The notes under the pieces: model-generated | What the model was told of the DNA's origin: nothing | The model's database searches: none | What the model saw: only the letters and a program-made list of their open reading frames with translations | In this document: positions 58,102 to 64,000 of the stretch, piece after piece | Layout: the number at the start of each line of letters is the position of its first letter | How positions within the stretch are numbered: position 1 is the first letter of the stretch | Assembly (NCBI RefSeq): GCF_023898315.1 | Contig: NC_064615.1 | Span: 5,342,501-5,406,500, forward strand | From: Schistocerca nitens | Lineage: Eukaryota > Arthropoda > Insecta > Orthoptera > Acrididae | Length of the DNA stretch: 64,000 nucleotides | Reading direction: 5' to 3' | Translations under genes and position numbers: made by a program

Positions 58102-59076
58102 TGGGGTGTGCCACATAAAACCAGTAACCTGACGTACCGGTTAATCGTTTCTAGAAGAATTGAATGTGAAGTGGGAACACTGTCTTGCATTTAATCTTTT
58201 TTGTAACTGGCTGTTAGTATCAACTCGTAACGGTCACTTGGACCCCTTGCTTTACTTCATGCCAGATGAGGCCTGGTTCCATCAGTCAGGTTATGTAAAG
58301 CCGCGGGGAGCGACCGCACGGTTGAGGGCGCCTTGTCACGGTTCGCGCGGCCCCTCCCGCCGGAGGTTCGAGTCCTCCCTCGGGCATGGGTGTGTGATGT
58401 CCTTAGCGTAAGTTAGTTTAAGTAGTGTGCAAGTCTAGGGACCGATGAGCTCAGCAGTTTGGTCCCTTACGAATTCACTCACATTTGAACATTTTCAGGT
58501 TATGTAAACTGCCAGAACTGCAACTACTGGTCGTAGCTGCACGAAGAACTTCTCCACTCACAGAAGATAGGTGTTTGGTGTGCGTTGTCCGGCATGTGAA
58601 TCGTTGGCCCCCATTCTTCAATTACACCTTTAAACAGTGACAGATACCTAGATATCTCTGACTCTTTCTGTGCACAGTTTTGTATGCAATATTCGAACAA
58701 TACGGAGCAATCGTTCACACATCCAACCAAGTATGCCCACTTCACCAATGTGTAGCCTGAAGACAGGCTTGTCAGTAGAAGCCTCTGGTCCACAAAGTCC
58801 TCGGACCTGACATCTTGTGATTTTTATTTATGGGACACAATGAGAAGCGGAGTGTATGCTGATAATCCTTGCACAATAGACGATCTTAAACGGAACATTG
58901 CTAGAGAAATAAACAACATTACACCTGCAGAATTACAGCGTGTTGCTGGTAACGTCGTCACCCGAAGTCAGCGATGTCTGGACGCCCGTGGCCATCACTT
59001 ACAGCACATCTTGTACGTAGGTCACTACATCAATCTCAGGCGTGAGGTGTACCGGTTTTATATGGGACACCCTGTA
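58102..59076 (+). pseudogene. deleted IS630/Tc3-like transposon with transposase remnant
   Basis: Left end GTGCCACATAAAACCAGT (58108-58125) and right end ACCGGTTTTATATGGGACAC (59051-59070) are imperfect inverted repeats. Between them the plus strand encodes the second half of a transposase. FMPDEAWFHQSGYV near 58262 contains the first catalytic Asp (normally FSDEAWFHLSGYVN). After the SINE come KIGVWCALSGM near 58565, SSDLTSCDFYLWDTM near 58800-58845 (normally SPDLNPCDFYLWG) and a C-terminal DDLKRNIAREINNI and ARGHHLQHIL. The N-terminal DNA-binding half is deleted. A SINE interrupts it just after the first motif. Confidence 0.8.
58300..58495 (+). mobile_element. tRNA-derived SINE, third head type, inserted in transposase
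   Basis: Head AGCGACCGCACGGTTGAGGG (A-box region) and CCGGAGGTTCGAGTCCTCCC (B box near 58366). The body GTCCTTAGCGTAAGTTAGTT, CTAGGGACCGATGAGCTCAG and CAGTTTGGTCCC is the shared body in a variant form, ending CACATTTGAACATTTT. Perfect 13-bp duplication CAGGTTATGTAAA at 58287-58299 and 58496-58508. Confidence 0.95.
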
Positions 59077-59108
59077 TAATTCTTTTGTGTCTCGCATTTG
59101 CTGACAGG

Positions 59109-60405
59109 TTAGATTAGATTAGATTAGATTAATACTTGTTCCATAGATCATGAATACCACACTTCGTAAGGATGTGGAACGTGTCAGGTTAATAAAAGAT
59201 GTCTGTACAAGATATTACATTACACAAAATATTGCATGACCCTAATGTTTAAGTTGTTGTTTTTTTATTTTTTTTAATTTTTTATTTCCCCCCCCCCCTT
59301 AATTTATATCTAAAAATTCAGCCAATGAGTAGAAGGAGTTGTCATCTAGAAATTCTTTTAATTTATTTTTAAATGTTAGTTGGCTATCTGTCAGGCTTTT
59401 GATGCCGTTTGGTAGGTGACCAAAGACTTTTGTGGCAGCATAATTTACCCCTTTCTGTGCCAAAGTCAGATTTAACCCTGCATAGTGAAGATCATCCCTT
59501 CTGCTGGTGTTATAGCTATGCACACTGCTATTACTTTTGAACTGGGTTGGATTATTAACAACAAATTTCATAAGTGAATATATATACTATGAGGGTACTG
59601 TGAGGATCCCTGGATCCTTAAATAGATGACTGCAGGATGACCGTGGGTGGGCTCCAGCAATTATTCTGATTACACGTTTTTGAGCAATGAATACTTTTCT
59701 ACTCAACGATCAATTACCCCAGAATATGATGCCATACGAAAGCAGTGAATGAAAGTAGGCATAGTAAGCTAATTTACTGAGATTCTTATCACCAAAATTT
59801 GCAATAACCCTAGTAGCATACGTAGCTGAACTCGGACGTTTCAGCAGACCATCAATGTGTTCCTTCCAGTTTAACCTCTCATCAATGGACACACCTAAAA
59901 ATTTTGAAAATTCTACCTTAGCTACAGACTTCTGTTCAAAGTCTGTATTTATTACTGGAGTTGTGCCATTTACTGTATGGAACTGTATATACTGTGCTTT
60001 ATCAAAATTTAAAGAGAGTCCGTTTGCTGAGAACCACTTAATAATTTTGTGAAAAACATCATTTACAATTACATCACTTAGTTCTTGGTTTTTGGATGTT
60101 ATTACTATACTTGTATCAGCAAAAAGAACTAACTTTGCATCTTCATCAATGTGGAATGGTAAGTCACTAATGTATATCAAGAACAGTAAAGGACCTGAGA
60201 CCGAACCCTGTGGGACCCCGTACTTGATAGCCGCCCAGTTTGAGGAATCAGCTGTTGTTTTAACATTACATGAACCACTTATTTCAACTTTCTGCAATCT
60301 TACAGTTAAGTATGAATTAAACCATTTGTGCACTGCCCCGCTCAAACCATAATGATTTAGCTTATCTAAAAAGAATTCCATGATTTACACAGTCAAAGGT
60401 CTATG
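59109..60405 (-). pseudogene. Jockey-like reverse transcriptase relic with TAATC-type tail
   Basis: Minus strand. TFDCVNHGIL near 60400-60370 is motif A, in a frame shifted relative to what follows. The 223-codon stretch (60381-59710) holds YGLSGAVHKWFNSYL, KYGVPQGSVSGPLLFLIYIS, LVLFADTSIVI (FADD altered to FADT, a catalytic loss), WFSANGLSLNFDKAQY and FSKFLGVSIDERLNWKEHID. The same frame continues through two stops (near 59708 and 59590) to KVFIAQKRVIRIIAGAHPRS and the C-terminal LHYAGLNLTLAQKGVNYAAT. The 3' tail is a GATTA repeat at 59109-59132. Endonuclease missing, so 5'-truncated. Target duplication not found. Confidence 0.85.
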
Positions 60406-60969
60406 CAACAGAGAATCTAATGGACCTGCGAAACCTTCATCGACGATTATTGCTGTCGCGGAATTGGCTGTAAGTGCAAGAGCGTGTCTTGTAAACAGGA
60501 CTCGTGAGAGCTCCTGGTAGCAACCGTTCTGTCTGCTGAGAGCACATGTATCAAATAAACGCGCCTCTGTGTACAGCATAGCCTCGCGGGGTGCCTGCGA
60601 AAGTGGCCGCAACGCACGGGTCGATTTAGGTGCAACAGCCGGCGCTCCGGCGGTCATCAGTCTTGGGCCAAAGACGGCGAGCCACAGCTGCGGCGGTGGG
60701 GGAACGAGGGGTCGCCGTCGGCAATTAGGTCGCGTGCGCGTGCGCGGCCGCCCTTCCAATTTCAGGCACGAACCGCGCGCCGCCGCGCCGCCCGGCCTAA
60801 TCACGCGCTGATGCCACAATTAAGAGACCACCTCCAGCACGGCGTGGCCGCTGCGACGGTCACCGCTTTCCAGCGCTGTAGCGCAGTGGGCCGCCGCGAA
60901 AACGCCGCTACCGTACACAGTACGCACGCTCGCGGCTCTCTTAATTGGTAATAATAAATTTAGAGAGAT
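60406..60969. other. GC-rich island, no gene recognised
   Basis: 60580-60930 is GC- and CpG-rich with many CGCG and GCCGCC words, unlike the AT-rich flanks. A 144-codon minus frame (60385-60819) covers part of it without motifs. It could be regulatory or an unidentified repeat. Confidence 0.35.
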
Positions 60970-60980
60970 ACGCTCCACTT

Positions 60981-61807
60981 AAAATCCGTGGAGAAGAAAT
61001 AAAAACTTTGAGGTTCGCCGACGACATTGTAATTCTGTCAGAGACAGCAAAGGACTTGGAAGAGCAGTTGAACGGAATGGACAGTGTCTCGAAAGCAGGA
61101 TATAAGATGAACATCAACAAAAGCAAAACGAGGATAATGGAATGTAGTCGAATTAAGTCGGGTGATGCTGAGGGAATTAGATTAGGAAATGAGGCACTTA
61201 AAGTAATAAAGGAGTTTTGCTATTTGGGGAGCAAAATAACTGATGATGGTCGAAGTAGAGAGGATATAAAATGTAGACTGGCAATGGCAAGGAAAGCGTT
61301 TCTGAAGAAGAGAAATTTGTTAACATCGAGTATAGATTTAAGTGTCAAGAAGTCGTTTCTGAAAGTATTTGTATGGAGTGTAGCCATGTATGGAAGTGAA
61401 ACGTGGACTATAAATAGTTTGGACAAGAAGATAATAGAAGCTTTCGAAATGTGGTGCTACAGAAGAATGCTGAAGATTAGATGGGTAGATCACATAACTA
61501 ATGAGGAGGTATTGAACAGAATTGGGGAGAAGAGGAGTTTGTGGCACAACTTGACAAGAAGAAGGGATCGTTTGGTAGGACATGTTCTCAGGCATCGAGG
61601 GATCACCAATTTAGTATTAGAGGGCAGCGTGGAAGGTAAAAATCGTAGAGGGAGACCAAGAGACGAATACACTAAAGAGATACAGAAGGATGTAGGTTGC
61701 AGTGGGTACTGGGAGATGAAGAAGCTTGCACAGGATAGAGTAACATGAAGAGCTGCATCAAACCAGTCTCAGGACTGAAGACCACAACAACAACAACAAC
61801 AACAACA
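60981..61807 (+). mobile_element. young 5'-truncated RTE copy
   Basis: Insertion of 827 bp bounded by a perfect 11-bp duplication ACGCTCCACTT (60970-60980 and 61808-61818), ending in a (CAA)n tail (61783-61807). The open frame reads the RTE RT from just before the catalytic motif to the C-terminus. It is the cleanest of the four RTE copies of this family in the window. Confidence 0.96.
60984..61748 (+). pseudogene. RTE reverse transcriptase, C-terminal ~255 codons
   Basis: The frame opens with KIRGEEIKTLRFADDIVILS, including catalytic FADD, then MNINKSKTRIMECSRIKSGD, CYLGSKITDDGRSREDIKCR, KSFLKVFVWSVAMYGSETWT, MLKIRWVDHITNEEVLNRIG, RRRDRLVGHVLRHRGITNLV and NRRGRPRDEY. The ATG at 60945 and the following residues up to about 60980 are host DNA and not part of the element. 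The frame ends at a TGA (61746-61748) where related copies have TGG (Trp); without it, it would continue RAASNQSQD to a second TGA at 61776-61778. The N-terminal endonuclease and most of the RT fingers are missing, so it is not functional. Confidence 0.92.
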
Positions 61808-61818
61808 ACGCTCCACTT

Positions 61819-62469
61819 GTACTAGTTATTTATTCAAACCACGACAAGTTTCAGGATTTAAGAGTCTCATCTTCAAGTATATGAAATTATGGTATTTTGT
61901 AAGACGTAACACGCGGTCGATACCAATTGTGCAAGAGCTCCAATCACTGGATGTTGGTGGAAAATGTCCGCCGCCGGACAGTCGAGCGGTATGAACGCCA
62001 ACCGCTAATCACATGGCTCGAGTTTCCAGAAAGCGACACACTAGATCTGCAACGCGGCCGAGGAGTCGCTGTAGCCCTCTTGACTTTGTATAACTGAGGA
62101 AGTAAACACACAACTTTTTAAATACCTACTAAAAGAAGCTTGCAGGATCGTTGTAGATTTTTATTTTTTATATTAATGACGGCAGCAAAGGAAAATACAA
62201 ATGGAATAGAAGAAAGCGATACTAACACCCACAGAGGATCAACACGGAATACAAAAAGATAATAGTAAAACAGAGAAATATCGTAAGCAGAAATGACTCG
62301 GAGAACATACAAAATGTATACTAAGATAGTAGTAAATCAGAGAAACATCTTAGACATCATGTAACTCGAACAACAAGCAAATTTTCCGCAAACGCAGGTC
62401 CTGCTCGGATAACATTTTCTTACTGGAACAAAGAACAGAAAAAGGGAGAGAATACTCATTAACAACAGA
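61819..62469. other. unrecognised stretch
   Basis: No gene recognised. The part after 61820 (accacgacaagtttcaggatt, cttcaagtatatga) resembles a dispersed repeat but I cannot name it. Confidence 0.35.
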
Positions 62470-62690
62470 CGTAGTCTTTATGAAGTAAAGCACAGATTAT
62501 GATAATGTTTGCAGACAAAAACTATGGAATATTACGGAGAAAAGAGGAATACAACTGGTCGAAGTTATCCGAAACATATATACAGTACACACATGAATGT
62601 AAAGCTAGAATGTGGAAATATCGCCCAATAAAGGTACCAGACAAGAGTATTTTACGTCGTCGACACTTCTTTTAGTCACAGAAACACCCA
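62470..62690 (+). pseudogene. short RTE-like RT relic
   Basis: In broken frames the plus strand reads TDYDNVCRQKLWNITEKRGI near 62495-62550 followed by VEVIRNIY and then SPNKGTRQ near 62620. This is the order of RT motif A to the RQG motif (YEKAFD.V.R..LW..L...GI...I..I...Y...NKGVRQG). The catalytic FADD region is not readable downstream. Confidence 0.5.
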
Positions 62691-63559
62691 GAGAAAAAGT
62701 ACGAAAGGACACATGGTAAAATTTTGTAATGTTACGGCATTTCCCTGTGAACCATACGAAAGAGCAAACTGAGCAATCAACACTAGAACACATCTTAAAA
62801 AGACTCCAAGCAGCTGAGATAAGATAACAACAGTCCAGGCAGTAACAAGAAGATACATTAAAAAATGAGACTATCTGGAAGAATGTAGGAATCCACAATT
62901 TAACCGTTTTAGTTATAGTGGTTTCTGCTTGAAAGCACCACTTCAATCATTTTATTTTGAAGTATCAGTGCCTGTAGAATGAAACCACCGATGCCGTTGC
63001 AAGACAGAGACATCTAGTGGTACACTGAGGAACTTGTACGTATGTAGTGCATTGTAGAAGTCACTTACAGCTTTCAAAGCAACAATCGGCACAGAGGTTG
63101 TGTTTCGTGATTGTGGGAGATTCTACCATGTGATTTTTTTTTATGGAGGCTACATTGAGGCGATCATTGGCAGTGAAAGTACGTATATCTTAAGTTTTTG
63201 TAACGTAAATTTGAGTTTGTTCTACTGCTTTTATGAGTCGTTTCGCAATGAAACCACTACGGCAGTATGTATTTTCGATACAAAATTTATTAAATTTCAG
63301 AACCATTTTTGGTTGTTACTTAGGACTATAATTTGTTTTAGGCGTTGTGAGTTTATGGAAATTTCGAGATGTTGGATTTTGTCGAGGAAAAACGCGAATT
63401 TGCTTTCAAATATACCACACGACGTGATGGATAACTGGAAACTGTATGACTCAGTAGTTCGAAAGGGAAACCACCTCCTTAAAATAACTGCTTGTTTAAT
63501 TTTTGCCATTTTTTCTTGTATTTGTTGCTTACATGATAATAAAAGTTAATTTAGTGAAA
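62691..63559. other. unrecognised AT-rich stretch
   Basis: A 149-codon frame (63100-63549) is Phe/Cys-rich with no motif; I do not support it as a gene. No repeat recognised. Confidence 0.4.
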
Positions 63560-63790
63560 AATTTTAAAATAAGGTTTTCTCATGTTGTTGGGACTCAAAC
63601 TGTTAGAAAAGAAAGCGAAGAAAGAACAGACGATCAAAGTATTTTAAAGCAACTGCTACAGTACGCCCCTAAACAAAGAAGAAACTTCGGTAAATTCGAG
63701 AGAAGGCGGATGGATCAAGAAGTCGCAACGGACGGACTGGTCTAACTCTTGAGTGAGGAGAAGAAGAAGAAGAAGAAGAATAAGAGGGAA
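63560..63790 (+). pseudogene. non-LTR RT C-terminal tail with (GAA)n end
   Basis: LLQYAPKQRRNFGKFERRRM near 63650-63710 followed by DQEVATDGLV and a stop resembles the extreme C-terminus of insect endonuclease-RT proteins (..Y.PKG.R..GRP..RW). It is followed by a GAAGAAGAA microsatellite (63761-63780) typical of such 3' tails. Only this short end is present; assignment is tentative. Confidence 0.4.
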
Positions 63791-64000
63791 ATAAATAGTT
63801 ATTTTATTAGCATCTCTTCTTTGAAGCTGACGAAAAGAGTTGTTAGTATTATGATTCGCTTACTGCAATGTTTACAAAGTGTTTGTGTTATTGTACGTGT
63901 CACAAACACGACAGAAAAAGGAGTCTTTGACCCCTGGAGGCAGTGTCGCAGGTTAAGCGACTCATAAATGCCTTATCAATTCAGATAAATCCATCTGATG

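Noticed and set aside
63100..63549. 149-codon Phe/Cys-rich frame
   Set aside because: T-rich composition explains the residues; no motif.

Overview
The window is eukaryotic, from a large repeat-filled insect genome, most likely an orthopteran of the locust/grasshopper type such as Schistocerca. That assignment is from memory of repeat families, not a search: the abundant tRNA-derived SINEs, the RTE-type retroelements with (CAA)n tails, the solo LTR and the Jockey-like 3' ends all look like locust repeats. I found no host protein-coding gene, exon chain, rRNA or functional tRNA that I can support. Almost every ORF longer than about 100 codons with recognisable content belongs to a transposable element. 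The window therefore reads as intergenic or deep intronic DNA.

Layout. 1-7.9 kb: mostly unrecognised AT-rich DNA with one SINE (1171-1326) and a palindromic mariner derivative (5307-5895). 7.9-13.4 kb: a Jockey-like relic split by a SINE, a damaged RTE copy, a pair of inverted repeats flanking another Jockey-like 3' end, and two more SINEs. 13.9-16.1 kb: a complete Tc/mariner-type element with TA duplication, long inverted repeats and a transposase pseudogene; an RTE copy is inserted in its right inverted repeat. 16.7-23.5 kb: SINEs, an old internally duplicated RTE relic and a second RTE-like relic apparently split by about 1 kb. 26.7-27.2 kb: a solo LTR with a 5-bp target duplication. 29.6-34.8 kb: the best-preserved element, a roughly 5.0-kb L1/Tx1-like non-LTR retrotransposon on the minus strand with ORF1, endonuclease, reverse transcriptase and a C-terminal Cys/His motif. 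It sits inside a SINE and has only a few visible lesions. 38.3-43.6 kb: RTE-like relics, two small inverted-repeat elements and two SINEs. 47.8-49.7 kb: a Tc1 pseudogene and a Jockey-like fragment. 49.9-50.35 kb: a near-perfect 203-bp tandem duplication. 53.9-64 kb: SINEs, two Tc3-like transposase relics, a Jockey-like relic, a young 5'-truncated RTE copy with perfect 11-bp target duplication, and two short RT fragments.

How the parts relate. Insertions are layered, so several relative ages can be read directly: L1-like into SINE, RTE into Tc/mariner inverted repeat, SINE into Jockey-like relic, SINE into Tc3-like relic, a small inverted-repeat element into an RTE-like relic. Several SINEs share one 3' body but carry different tRNA-like heads. 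Long C or G homopolymers (10-18 nt) are unusually frequent; one disrupts the endonuclease frame of the L1-like element. I see no CRISPR array, operon or prokaryotic feature, and no clear new multi-gene system.
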